This document shows positions 1 to 6,445 of a stretch of 14,969 nucleotides of DNA, one piece after another (positions within the stretch are counted from its first letter, which is position 1; each line of letters starts with the position of its first letter). A program made the translations under genes and the position numbers. The DNA is taken from NCBI GenBank assembly GCA_021835185.1, contig JAKBQO010000022.1:1-14969 (forward strand), read 5' to 3'. Under the pieces are notes generated by a model. That model saw only the letters and a list, made by a program, of their open reading frames with translations, was not told the DNA's origin and ran no database searches. This stretch comes from Thermoplasmata archaeon (GTDB taxonomy: Archaea > Thermoplasmatota > Thermoplasmata > Thermoplasmatales > Thermoplasmataceae).

Positions 1-111
1 CTCAATTATGCAATAAGGGGAAAGAGTGTAACATCGAAAATAGAATGCAAATCAGAGATCTCTGATCTCATAGGTAAAACAATGGATATGGAAAGCATGA
101 TAAAGGATTAG
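1..111 (+). CDS. 3' end of an unrecognised reading frame (partial)
   Basis: This frame is open from the left edge of the window for 36 codons and ends at TAG (109-111). The residues (starting LNYAIRGKSV, ending MESMIKD) match no family I recognise. It contains a perfect 16-base palindrome (51-66), and two transposase remnants follow it, so it may be the tail of a real gene, a decayed mobile-element gene, or chance. A 36-codon open frame in AT-rich DNA is weak evidence. Confidence 0.25.
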   Translation, partial: LNYAIRGKSVTSKIECKSEISDLIGKTMDMESMIKD

Positions 112-183
112 TGCACCCACGCCATAGCATTTGGAAAACATTGAAAAATGGTACTCCTAGGTCAATAAAAAGAAAATGGATGT

Positions 184-207
184 AAAGTCACGAATTATGA
201 CTTTTTT
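184..207 (+). terminator. Hairpin followed by T-run, terminator-like
   Basis: AAAGTCA (184-190) pairs perfectly with TGACTTT (198-204) across a 7-base loop. The second arm runs into a T-tract ending at 207. The shape is that of an intrinsic terminator for rightward transcription, 73 bases after the stop of the partial frame at 1-111. The stem is short (7 bp) and AT-rich. Archaeal termination often needs only the T-run, so the stem may be incidental. It also lies just outside the end of the minus-strand transposase remnant and could belong to that element. Confidence 0.4.
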
Positions 208-223
208 AATTATCAAACCTGAT

Positions 224-424
224 TTATGACATTCTTATCCCTTCATATGCATGAATTTTACCATAATCCTTTATGTCATCATATTACCAGAATCTTTGGT
301 ATCTTCCACATTCAAGTGTTTCAGGTTTCCTTGATTTTAATCTTTCACCATACTTTCTCTTCACAGAGGAATTGATTCCCCCTGTTCCATTCCATCTCAT
401 TCCATAGTTCTTTGATTCTGCCCT
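224..424 (-). pseudogene. DDE-type (IS4/IS5-like) transposase C-terminal remnant
   Basis: Read on the minus strand, this stretch encodes the tail of a DDE transposase. The recognisable signature is a YGMRW block, then NSSVKRKYGERLKSR, then an RFW-stop-YDDIKDYGK block, ending at TAA (224-226). Many IS4/IS5-type transposases end with an RW..E..FS..KR.FGE segment carrying the last catalytic acidic residue, followed by an RFWAYD-like block. Here the glutamate region reads NGTGGINSS, so the catalytic Glu appears lost. An in-frame TAA (284-286) interrupts the RFW/YD block, and another stop (425-427) closes the frame on its upstream side. Only about 65 codons remain and the catalytic core is absent. 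It is therefore a dead fragment. Exact IS family is uncertain. Confidence 0.7.
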
Positions 425-769
425 TTAACTTCAATGATACAGCGGCAAGGCACCCCAAATGTCAGGATCTCGAGGATAAGCAATTCCTATCTATCAAATT
501 CTGTTTATGAAAGTGCTAGGTTCCTTGTTAATCAAAAGAACTAGGAATTCCTGAAGATATATGAGAGGAAGATAGAAAAGGGAAAGATGAAAGAGGCGTA
601 CATAGTTGTTGCCAGAGGCCTGCTTTGCCACGTATATTCAATGATGAAAAACGAAAAACCCTACAGGGTCAGATTGCCTAACGGAGAAGGGGGAGATGGG
701 ACGCTTCCACTGGATCATAAGAAATCTAGTAATAAATTCTCGCAAAACCATCCGTACCGGGAGGAATGA
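416..769 (+). pseudogene. IS110-family transposase C-terminal remnant
   Basis: In one plus-strand frame the sequence reads VRISRISNSYLSNSVYESAR then FLVNQKN, an in-frame TAG (542-544), then EFLKIYERKIEKGK, MKEAYIVVARGLL and CHVYSMMKNEKPYR. This follows the end of IS110-family transposases (Transposase_20 region): an ISKrGn-yLR-alY-aAR segment, then a Y-rkk-GK helix, then vAvaRkLL..iY.ML-..pY. The catalytic N-terminal DEDD part is missing and the reading frame is broken at 542-544. The last 25-30 codons before TGA (767-769) do not resemble the family and may be run-through sequence. An isolated frame starting at the ATG at 587 would encode only this C-terminal scrap, so I treat the whole as a pseudogene. 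Family assignment rests on motif memory without alignment. Confidence 0.75.
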
Positions 770-859
770 ATGGGAACACTAAGGAAAAGTGAGAACCCCT
801 GATGCCTTATAGCCGAGGAGAGTGTGTCAGCAATATGAAAGTCAGAAAACTGAAAATAG

Positions 860-871
860 TAATTATTATAT
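860..871 (+). promoter_or_regulatory. TATA-like box of the Usp-domain gene
   Basis: The A/T-only tract TAATTATTATAT is centred about 28 bases before the ATG at 894. That is the archaeal TATA-to-TSS distance if transcription starts at or near the start codon. It lies inside the longer reading frame that could begin at a GTG at 822, which argues for the shorter start. Confidence 0.45.
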
Positions 872-893
872 TCTTTTCAAGCATAAATCCAAT

Positions 894-1703
894 ATGTTTG
901 AATCCTCGAGGTCGTACTTCCTGAAAACCGACCGCATAATAGTTCCAATGTTTAAAGGCACTAATTCCCGTAAGGTTTTGAAGATATCCTATGATATGGC
1001 ACGAGAATATGGTTCTGAAATAACTGCAATCACAATCAGGGAAAAAACAGAGAGCATAGATGTCCAGGGACGCCTTAGCCTTGTCACTGCAGCTTATAAC
1101 GAAGGAAAAAAGGCAGGTATAAAAGTAATTCCCAAAATCCAGACATTTGACAATGCAAGGGAGGGAATTATTATGGAGACCAAAGGTCATTATTACGATA
1201 TTTTATTTCTCTCCACAAGGAAAAGGTCTATGCTTTCAAGCTCAATTTTCGGAAATATAGGGGATTACGTATTGAAGAATTCTTCCATACCTCTGGCGAT
1301 ACTTAGCTCAGGTGATAAGGAATATCCCTATAGCAGCATCCTATTGCCACTTTCAGAATCTATTAATACACGTGCAGCGGTTTATTTTGCCCTACAGCTT
1401 GCAAAACTTCACAAATCACAGGTAACAATACTGGATTTGAGAAAATACGATAAAAATCCCGCTCATGGGTTCAAGACCTTAATGGATAATCCTGCCATTC
1501 TTTCCGGGAGTATGGGAGATATAAGAATTGTACGATCAGGTGATTCCGCGGGGATAAAGGAGGAGATTGGAAATTATATTAAATCAGACAATCCGGATTG
1601 CATTATAGTGGGAATCACGAAATCGGAGAAATACAGAATCATTTCAGATATCAAATTTATAATAAAGGAACCTGGGATAGATACAATACTGGTTAAAAAG
1701 TAA
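894..1703 (+). CDS. Tandem universal stress protein (UspA-like) domain protein
   Basis: A 269-residue soluble protein made of two Usp (HUP-fold) domains. Domain 1 spans residues 11-138 and starts with the typical first strand KTDRIIVPMF. Domain 2 spans about 145-269 and starts YSSILLPLSES. Usp domains are nucleotide-binding or dimerisation modules linked to stress and transport. The end of domain 1 (residues 103-137, ILFLSTRKRSML...FGNIGDYVLKNSSIPLAIL) keeps the family layout, but the ATP-loop pattern G-2x-G-9x-G-(S/T) is degraded: S107 and K110 sit where glycines are expected, with G120-N121 at the end. Domain 2 (IIVGITKSEKYR) is more degenerate, so ATP binding is doubtful. I chose the ATG at 894 because a TATA-like box lies just upstream and the fold begins at residue 11. 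A GTG at 822 would add 24 residues of no recognisable character. The gene directly follows the transposase remnants. Its physiological role is unknown. Confidence 0.8.
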   Translation: MFESSRSYFLKTDRIIVPMFKGTNSRKVLKISYDMAREYGSEITAITIREKTESIDVQGRLSLVTAAYNEGKKAGIKVIPKIQTFDNAREGIIMETKGHYYDILFLSTRKRSMLSSSIFGNIGDYVLKNSSIPLAILSSGDKEYPYSSILLPLSESINTRAAVYFALQLAKLHKSQVTILDLRKYDKNPAHGFKTLMDNPAILSGSMGDIRIVRSGDSAGIKEEIGNYIKSDNPDCIIVGITKSEKYRIISDIKFIIKEPGIDTILVKK

Positions 1704-1713
1704 GAACAATAAA

Positions 1714-1723
1714 ATATTTTATA
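1714..1723 (+). promoter_or_regulatory. TATA-like box of the class II aldolase gene
   Basis: ATATTTTATA lies in the 40-base gap after the Usp gene and is centred about 25 bases before the ATG at 1744. No Shine-Dalgarno sequence stands before that ATG (it is preceded by TTAATAAAA), which fits a leaderless transcript independent of the upstream gene. Confidence 0.5.
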
Positions 1724-1743
1724 GGGAATGGCAATTAATAAAA

Positions 1744-2400
1744 ATGCTTTATGAGAAAGAACGTAATATTGTTTTAAATGCCTGCAGGGAAATGGTAAAG
1801 AGTAACCTCACAGTTGGGTCATGGGGGAACATAAGCCTGAGAACTGAAGATGGGAATGTGGTCATAACCCCCAGTGGGACGAATTATTCAAAGAGCTTAC
1901 CAGAGGACATGGTTATCACCGATATTGAAGGAAAAATTATAGATGGAAAGATGAAACCTTCCAGTGAGCGGTTAATGCACTATAAAATATACAAAAACAG
2001 GCATGATGTTATGGCCATAGTTCATACCCATTCAATATACTCTTCAGTACTGTCAGTTACTGATGACCGGATTCCGCCTATAACCGAGGATACTGCAATG
2101 CTCCTTGGTGATGGTGTAAATGTATCCAAATATGCCCTTACGGGAACCATAGAACTGGCAGACTACGTTGTTGAAGGTCTCGGTTCAAATAATGCAACGA
2201 TAATGAAAAATCATGGTGCTGTATCAGTTGGAACCGATATGGAACGGGCAATAGTCACATCCCAGGTACTGGAAAAATCTGCAAGTATCTTTATTACGGC
2301 CAAAATGCTTGGTAAGGTCAATATATTGCCTCCAGAGGATGTGGCAAAGTTGAGAGGACTATCAGAAAATTATCTGAAGCAGTGGAAAAACTGGAAATAA
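1744..2400 (+). CDS. Class II aldolase/adducin family protein (FucA-like)
   Basis: A 218-residue protein of the zinc-dependent class II aldolase family, which includes L-fuculose-1-phosphate aldolase, ribulose-5-phosphate 4-epimerase and methylthioribulose-1-phosphate dehydratase. Visible motifs in order are the phosphate-binding GNIS (28-31) and TPSG (42-45), PSSE with the likely catalytic acid E75, VHTHS with zinc ligands H94 and H96, and KNHGAV with third zinc ligand H157. Length matches FucA (about 215 residues) and the active site looks intact. The substrate cannot be read from the sequence. An archaeal role in sugar-phosphate or aromatic precursor metabolism is possible, and no pathway partner is adjacent. 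The start is supported by the leaderless promoter spacing. Its stop codon directly abuts the stop of the convergent Elp3 gene, making the palindrome TAATTA. Confidence is high for family, low for substrate. Confidence 0.87.
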   Translation: MLYEKERNIVLNACREMVKSNLTVGSWGNISLRTEDGNVVITPSGTNYSKSLPEDMVITDIEGKIIDGKMKPSSERLMHYKIYKNRHDVMAIVHTHSIYSSVLSVTDDRIPPITEDTAMLLGDGVNVSKYALTGTIELADYVVEGLGSNNATIMKNHGAVSVGTDMERAIVTSQVLEKSASIFITAKMLGKVNILPPEDVAKLRGLSENYLKQWKNWK

Positions 2401-3948
2401 TTATTTAAGTTCCCTGGCCATGTATGGCCCTAACCTTTCATAGCCATATTTCCTGAAATAATTTCTAACCCCTATCCCACTGATCACTACTATGCGTTTT
2501 TTTCCATACTCTTCCAGTGATATACGTTCCGCCTCATCCAGAAGCTTTTTGCCGAATCCGTGGTGTTGCCAGTTTTCTGCGGATTCGGCTCCTATTGGCA
2601 CTATATTCCCCATAACCTTTATTTCCCTGATAATCGATGAAGATAAAACCTCCTTTCTGTGTGCCATGTCTGATGGCATCCTGAGCCTTAGGTATCCTAT
2701 AATATCATTTTTTGAATTTTCAAATGAGAGGAATATTTCGTCGCCTCCTGAAGCCCTGTAATTTCTTCTGATAAGGTTATAGTCATTTCCGTATGAATCC
2801 TTTACTATTCCAACTTCCCTGCTTCTTATTTCCATGGTTTTTATGCCCATGTTTTCCATTTCAATGTCTACAAGGTTATGCAGGTCGCTTCTCTTCACGC
2901 CCGCTTCGATGAAATTTACAGGTATGTCTCTCTGCATTCTCATGACCCTTACCCACGGTGGCATATTCTTCATAAAGTATGTGACCATTCTCACAACTTT
3001 TTTAGTGTCATAGGGAATATATTTTCCCTCCTTCCAGTACGTATAAAGGGCAGTATTTTTTACTACCAGTGTAGGATATATTTTTAGCATGTCAGGCTTG
3101 AATCTGTCATCGGACATCGTCATGTCAAAGCTTCTAATGTCTTCACGATAGGACGAACCATACATTCCCGGCATCAGGTGGTATAAAATCTTAAATCCAG
3201 CATCCCTTGCCATTTGAGTTGATCTTACTATCTCTTCTATGCCATGTCCTCTTCTGTTCAGGCGCAGTATACTGTCATTTAGTACCTGTATTCCCAGTTC
3301 AACCTTGGTGGTTCCATAGGATAGTGCCTCATCTATTTCCCTTTCATTAAACCAGTCAGGTTTAGTTTCAATTGTCATGCCTATGCAGCGCCTTTTTGAA
3401 AATTCATTTTCCAGTATAGCCTCATTCAAGGTGGGTGATATTCTTTTGTTGATACCATCAATACATCCCTTAACGAATTCTTCCTGGTAATTCTGGGATC
3501 TTGCCGTGAATGTGCCACCCATGATTATTAGATCAACTTTGCTTGTGTCATGGCCTATCGTCTCCAGCTGTTTTAACCTGCTAAATGTGATATTATACGA
3601 ATCATAATAATTGTTTTTCCCCCTGAGTGCAGAGGGCTCATATCCAGTATATGACTGAGGGGAACTGCTATCAACACCTCCGGGGCAGAAAATGCATTTT
3701 CCATGTGGGCACGCTTCCGGGGATGTCATAGCGGCAACAACAGCCACGCCAGAAACCGTTCTAGTTGGTTTTTTTCTTAACAATTGGACAAACTTTCTGT
3801 TATCACTATAATTCAGTATTTCAACGTCGCTGGGAACCACATCAAGATTGAATTTTTTGGACAGTAACAGTTTCTTCTTCTGAAGTTGCTCCTTATCCCT
3901 TATTTTTCCATTAACTATTTCAGAAGTTATTTCTTCATAAAAGTCCAT
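2401..3948 (-). CDS. elp3: Elp3-family tRNA uridine(34) modification enzyme (radical SAM + GNAT)
   Basis: A 515-residue archaeal Elp3 protein. The family uses S-adenosylmethionine radical chemistry and acetyl-CoA to build the carboxymethyl side chain on wobble U34 of certain tRNAs. The N-terminal tRNA-binding part covers about residues 1-65. The radical-SAM domain (about 66-320) holds the cluster-binding cysteines C80, C85 and C88 in SPEACPHGKCIFCPGG, followed by SQSYTGYEPSALR-type family sequence and IIMGGTF. The C-terminal GNAT acetyltransferase domain (about 390-515) shows the acetyl-CoA loop QHHGFGKKLL (461-470) and a closing tyrosine-rich NYFRKYGYERLG (496-507). Length and domain order match the family and nothing is missing. 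A TATA-like sequence overlaps the end of the upstream membrane-protein gene, so Elp3 may have its own leaderless transcript despite being only 22 bases downstream. Confidence 0.95.
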   Translation of the reverse strand: MDFYEEITSEIVNGKIRDKEQLQKKKLLLSKKFNLDVVPSDVEILNYSDNRKFVQLLRKKPTRTVSGVAVVAAMTSPEACPHGKCIFCPGGVDSSSPQSYTGYEPSALRGKNNYYDSYNITFSRLKQLETIGHDTSKVDLIIMGGTFTARSQNYQEEFVKGCIDGINKRISPTLNEAILENEFSKRRCIGMTIETKPDWFNEREIDEALSYGTTKVELGIQVLNDSILRLNRRGHGIEEIVRSTQMARDAGFKILYHLMPGMYGSSYREDIRSFDMTMSDDRFKPDMLKIYPTLVVKNTALYTYWKEGKYIPYDTKKVVRMVTYFMKNMPPWVRVMRMQRDIPVNFIEAGVKRSDLHNLVDIEMENMGIKTMEIRSREVGIVKDSYGNDYNLIRRNYRASGGDEIFLSFENSKNDIIGYLRLRMPSDMAHRKEVLSSSIIREIKVMGNIVPIGAESAENWQHHGFGKKLLDEAERISLEEYGKKRIVVISGIGVRNYFRKYGYERLGPYMARELK

Positions 3949-3968
3949 AATAAATGATAATTGTATAT

Positions 3969-3980
3969 GATTATAAATTC
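3969..3980 (-). promoter_or_regulatory. TATA-like box of elp3
   Basis: On the minus strand this reads GAATTTATAATC and is centred about 27 bases before the elp3 ATG. It overlaps the last codons of the preceding gene. No ribosome site precedes the elp3 ATG, so a separate leaderless start is plausible. AT-richness makes chance matches common. Confidence 0.35.
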
Positions 3981-4645
3981 TTATTCATTCCGTTGTCTTC
4001 ATCATTTTTATGCTCTTCTTGATACTTTCTGCGGCCCATTGACCTGATTACGAATGAAAATGCTATGACAATGATTAATATAAGAAAATCGTAATTTGTA
4101 GGTATTCCAAGGGCGCCTGAAAATATTATTATAACTATAGCTACCAGAAAAACCACATTTGACAAAATTGCATATATCCGTGGCATCCTGTAGGCATTTT
4201 GCCTCCTGCCAGTCTGTCCATTTGGTGTATTGTATGCTGACTTTATATATGGTGACATTACACTCATATACACAACAACAGGAACCTCATCATTCATATA
4301 GTCATAGGTGCCTGTAAGCACACCGGATCCAAAGGTAAGGGTTCCAATCTTTGAATCATCAGATTTTATTTCCATTTTTCTAGTATCATTGTCCACATAG
4401 GGTTTTGAGAGTGAATAAGTTCTTCCGTTATAACTCATTACAAGATTCCTTGAAAGAGTTCCCATGTCCATGGACCCCTGACTAATTTTATAACCTCCAG
4501 GTGCCTTGTCAATGTAAATGCTTTGAAGGCCAGTAGCGCCACTTATTTCTATTGACTTTGCTCCCAGATTAGATGAGTTTGATTTTATTGTGTATATTTC
4601 AGTGTCATCCTGGTATATTTTTCCATCCTTAAATGTATATTCCAC
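3971..4645 (-). CDS. Hypothetical membrane protein, beta-rich N-domain plus two C-terminal helices
   Basis: A 224-residue protein that I cannot assign to a characterised family. Residues 1-117 are a run of short predicted beta strands rich in G, S, T and Y (DGKIYQDD, KSIEISGATG, GYKISQG, GRTYSLS, GTLTFGSG). A hydrophobic segment follows (about 118-138, DEVPVVVYMSVMSPYIKSAY), then a polar linker, two strong transmembrane segments (about 157-179 and 185-204), and a charged Lys/Glu/Asp-rich tail. No signal peptide is visible. The order of strands, hydrophobic helix and membrane anchor is reminiscent of tubby/LURP/scramblase-type barrels, but that is fold-level guesswork. The start is GTG, because an in-frame stop lies three codons upstream. 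An out-of-frame ATG overlaps it. A TATA-like box sits about 25 bases upstream. Confidence 0.7.
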   Translation of the reverse strand: MEYTFKDGKIYQDDTEIYTIKSNSSNLGAKSIEISGATGLQSIYIDKAPGGYKISQGSMDMGTLSRNLVMSYNGRTYSLSKPYVDNDTRKMEIKSDDSKIGTLTFGSGVLTGTYDYMNDEVPVVVYMSVMSPYIKSAYNTPNGQTGRRQNAYRMPRIYAILSNVVFLVAIVIIIFSGALGIPTNYDFLILIIVIAFSFVIRSMGRRKYQEEHKNDEDNGMNKNL

Positions 4646-4663
4646 ATGTATCTATCAAAACCC

Positions 4664-4678
4664 ATTATATTATTTTTT
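4664..4678 (-). promoter_or_regulatory. TATA-like box of the beta-rich membrane protein gene
   Basis: The minus strand carries an AAAAAATAATATAAT tract centred about 25 bases before the GTG start at 4645. It is one half of a divergent promoter region (4646-4767) shared with the cysteine synthase gene. Confidence 0.45.
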
Positions 4679-4735
4679 CTATAATACTTTTTTAACATTT
4701 GAATGCTATAAGTTATCTGCAATGTTTTAAATGGC

Positions 4736-4746
4736 AATATTAATTA
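4736..4746 (+). promoter_or_regulatory. TATA-like box of the cysteine synthase gene
   Basis: AATATTAATTA is centred about 27 bases before the ATG at 4768. No ribosome site precedes the ATG, consistent with a leaderless message. Confidence 0.45.
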
Positions 4747-4767
4747 TGGTAATTCCAATTACTGTAT

Positions 4768-5665
4768 ATGTCATTATTAAGTGAAATCGCATCAGAGGCT
4801 AACAAAATTGGAATTGGAAATACACCCCTATACAGGCTTGGTGAAACTGGAATCTATTCAAAGCTTGAATATTATAACCGTTTCAGGTCAATAAAGGACC
4901 GTGCAGCTTTCTTTATGATAGACTATGCGTTGAAAACGGGCATGTTAAAAAGCAATCAGACAATAATTGAAGCCTCATCTGGGAATACAGGAATAGCAAT
5001 AGCGGGAATTGCCGGTATCTTTGGTTTGCAGAGCGAAATAGTGATACCGGAATCAACCCCGGAATCAACAGGAAAACTTCTGGAGAACCTTGGTTCCAAG
5101 GTCACAAGAACGCCAGGCAATAGCACAGAAAGCTCCATTAATTATGTTGAGAGCATAGCGGAAAAATATCCCGAACAATATTTCAGAATAGGACAGCATG
5201 GAAACGCAATGAATTCCAGTGCGCATTATTATGGAACCGGGCCAGAAATAGCCAGGGAATTGGGGCATATAGACAATATAGTTGCAGGTGTTGGGACTGG
5301 TGGAACTATTACCGGGCTTTCAAAGTATTTTAAAGAGAAATACAACGTCAAGGTTACAGGGGTCCTTCCAGAAGAAGGATCTCATATAGTTGGACTTCGC
5401 AATCCATTCAAATCCAGCCACCGTGCAATTATTGATATGTATAGGAATCTCATCGACAATTTTGTCACTATATCTGAAGACGAAGCTTACCAGGGTGTTC
5501 AGGAACTCAAGGACAAATATAACTTACTCTGTTGGCCCTTCATCGGGTGCTAATTACATGGCATCTATGAAGATATCTGGAAAAGATAGAGTTATCCTTA
5601 CAGTATTTCCCGATGATTATTCTAAATATTCCATTATCTACAGGAAAAAATGCATAATAGAATAA
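4768..5665 (+). pseudogene. Cysteine synthase (CysK/CysM-type, PLP-dependent), frameshifted
   Basis: This is a beta-replacing PLP enzyme that makes cysteine from an activated serine and sulfide. In the first frame (4768-5529) the key motifs are intact: RSIKDRAA with Schiff-base lysine K43, the substrate loop EASSGNTG (S70-G75), and the phosphate-binding GVGTGGTITG loop. The frame then ends early, giving LLCWPFIGC-stop at 5551-5553. The next frame, from GTT at 5531, continues with VGPSSGANYMA, the conserved C-terminal GxSSGA segment whose serine contacts the PLP ring nitrogen, and runs to TAA at 5663-5665. Removing one base at 5527-5530 restores one 298-residue protein, the normal family length (about 300). 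So there is a one-base insertion, a sequencing error, or a rare +1 recoding site. No known slippery motif is visible. If real, the 261-residue product lacks the PLP-ring-binding serine and probably fails. Acetylserine or phosphoserine as substrate cannot be decided. Confidence 0.85.
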
Positions 5666-6277
5666 TTAATAAAAAGACTTATTTTTATTACCATTATAAT
5701 TATGCAGTGGAAGCCAGTTAAAGCCTTTTAACTCTATATTTCCATCATTCATTGAGAAAACAGATATGGAACAGTTGCTGATTTCGAGTTTCGTCAGTGG
5801 CAATCCATTAATTTTTGTTGCCAGTGAGAACATTCCACGTATAGGTTCTAAATGCGTAGCAACCAGTACACTGCCATAGTCCATTTGTGATATTGAATCC
5901 ATGAAATTTTTTATCCTTTTCTTAAGTTCTGAAAATTTTTCCACACCATACCTATTTTCCACGCCGTCCTGAAATGTTGTATACCAATTTGGATCCAGGG
6001 ATGCTATCTCAACTATCTTCTTTCCGGTCAATTTTCCGGTGCCAATATCCATGAGCCGGTCGTCTTTGGTATATTCATGGATACCCATGTTGTTTAGAGT
6101 CTCTATAACACGTAAAATTGGGCTTGCATATACAGCATCAAAATTAATATCCCTGATGTATTTCCCGGCATCCCTGGCCTGTAATACCCCTTTCTCATTC
6201 AGTTCTGTGTTATCCAGGGGAAATACTGCTTCGGCATTGTTATATGTTTCTCCATGCCTGATCATATAAACTAACAT
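5666..6277 (-). CDS. Histidine phosphatase / cofactor-dependent phosphoglycerate mutase-like protein
   Basis: A 203-residue member of the histidine phosphatase superfamily. These enzymes move or remove phosphate through a phosphohistidine. The N-terminal RHGET (R7, H8, G9, E10) contains the nucleophile H8. YASPILRVIET (50-60) gives the second arginine, R56. DDRLMDIGTGKLTG (72-85) corresponds to the family's L-E-x-x-G-x-x-E/G segment with Asp where Glu is usual. ATHLEPIRGM (140-149) holds the second catalytic histidine, H142. Thermoplasma-type archaea are known to use a dPGM-like enzyme in glycolysis, so a mutase role is possible, but the sequence does not separate mutase from general phosphatase. 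The stop codon abuts that of the convergent cysteine synthase (TAATTA). A TATA-like box lies upstream. Confidence 0.85.
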   Translation of the reverse strand: MLVYMIRHGETYNNAEAVFPLDNTELNEKGVLQARDAGKYIRDINFDAVYASPILRVIETLNNMGIHEYTKDDRLMDIGTGKLTGKKIVEIASLDPNWYTTFQDGVENRYGVEKFSELKKRIKNFMDSISQMDYGSVLVATHLEPIRGMFSLATKINGLPLTKLEISNCSISVFSMNDGNIELKGFNWLPLHNYNGNKNKSFY

Positions 6278-6299
6278 GTACGGTTATATTGCATTTGTA

Positions 6300-6311
6300 G
6301 TTAATTTTTAT
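6300..6311 (-). promoter_or_regulatory. TATA-like box of the histidine phosphatase gene
   Basis: On the minus strand an AT-rich tract (CATAAAAATTAAC) is centred about 28 bases before the ATG at 6277. It is one side of the 160-base divergent region between the phosphatase and purC genes. Confidence 0.4.
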
Positions 6312-6414
6312 GTTATACCGTAGAAAACTCAAGAATTTTTATAAGGCTTCGGAGAGTAAAATGTGCCTGAGTTTTAACAAAGTAACATGGGTATTTCATT
6401 AATAAGAAATCAAT

Positions 6415-6426
6415 AAAATTATATTA
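6415..6426 (+). promoter_or_regulatory. TATA-like box of purC
   Basis: AAAATTATATTA is centred 25 bases before the ATG at 6446 and 20 before the ATG at 6440. The spacing favours 6446 as the start of a leaderless message. A second AT tract at 6334-6346 (TTTTTATAAGG core) could be an alternative promoter further upstream. Confidence 0.45.
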
Positions 6427-6445
6427 GGATTAGCTATTTATGTGC

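Noticed and set aside
587..769. A stand-alone 60-codon gene
   Set aside because: Its sequence continues upstream, past an in-frame stop, as an IS110-type transposase tail, so it is the 3' end of a broken gene.
822..893. GTG start at 822 for the Usp-domain gene
   Set aside because: The added 24 residues have no family character, and the best TATA-like box (860-871) lies inside them. The ATG at 894 fits both fold and promoter.
807..1190. A 127-codon minus-strand frame overlapping the Usp gene start
   Set aside because: It has no family resemblance, and its Cys/Phe-rich composition is typical of a shadow frame. The plus strand carries a clear Usp domain over the same bases.
5521..5536. Programmed +1 frameshift site in the cysteine synthase
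   Set aside because: No known slippery heptamer, in-frame stop at the shift point, or downstream stem is visible, and other family members do not need recoding. It is kept only as an alternative to mutation or error.
5390..5665. A separate small protein from the frame at 5390
   Set aside because: Its last 44 codons are the missing C-terminus of the cysteine synthase, and its first 47 codons are out-of-frame sequence of that gene.
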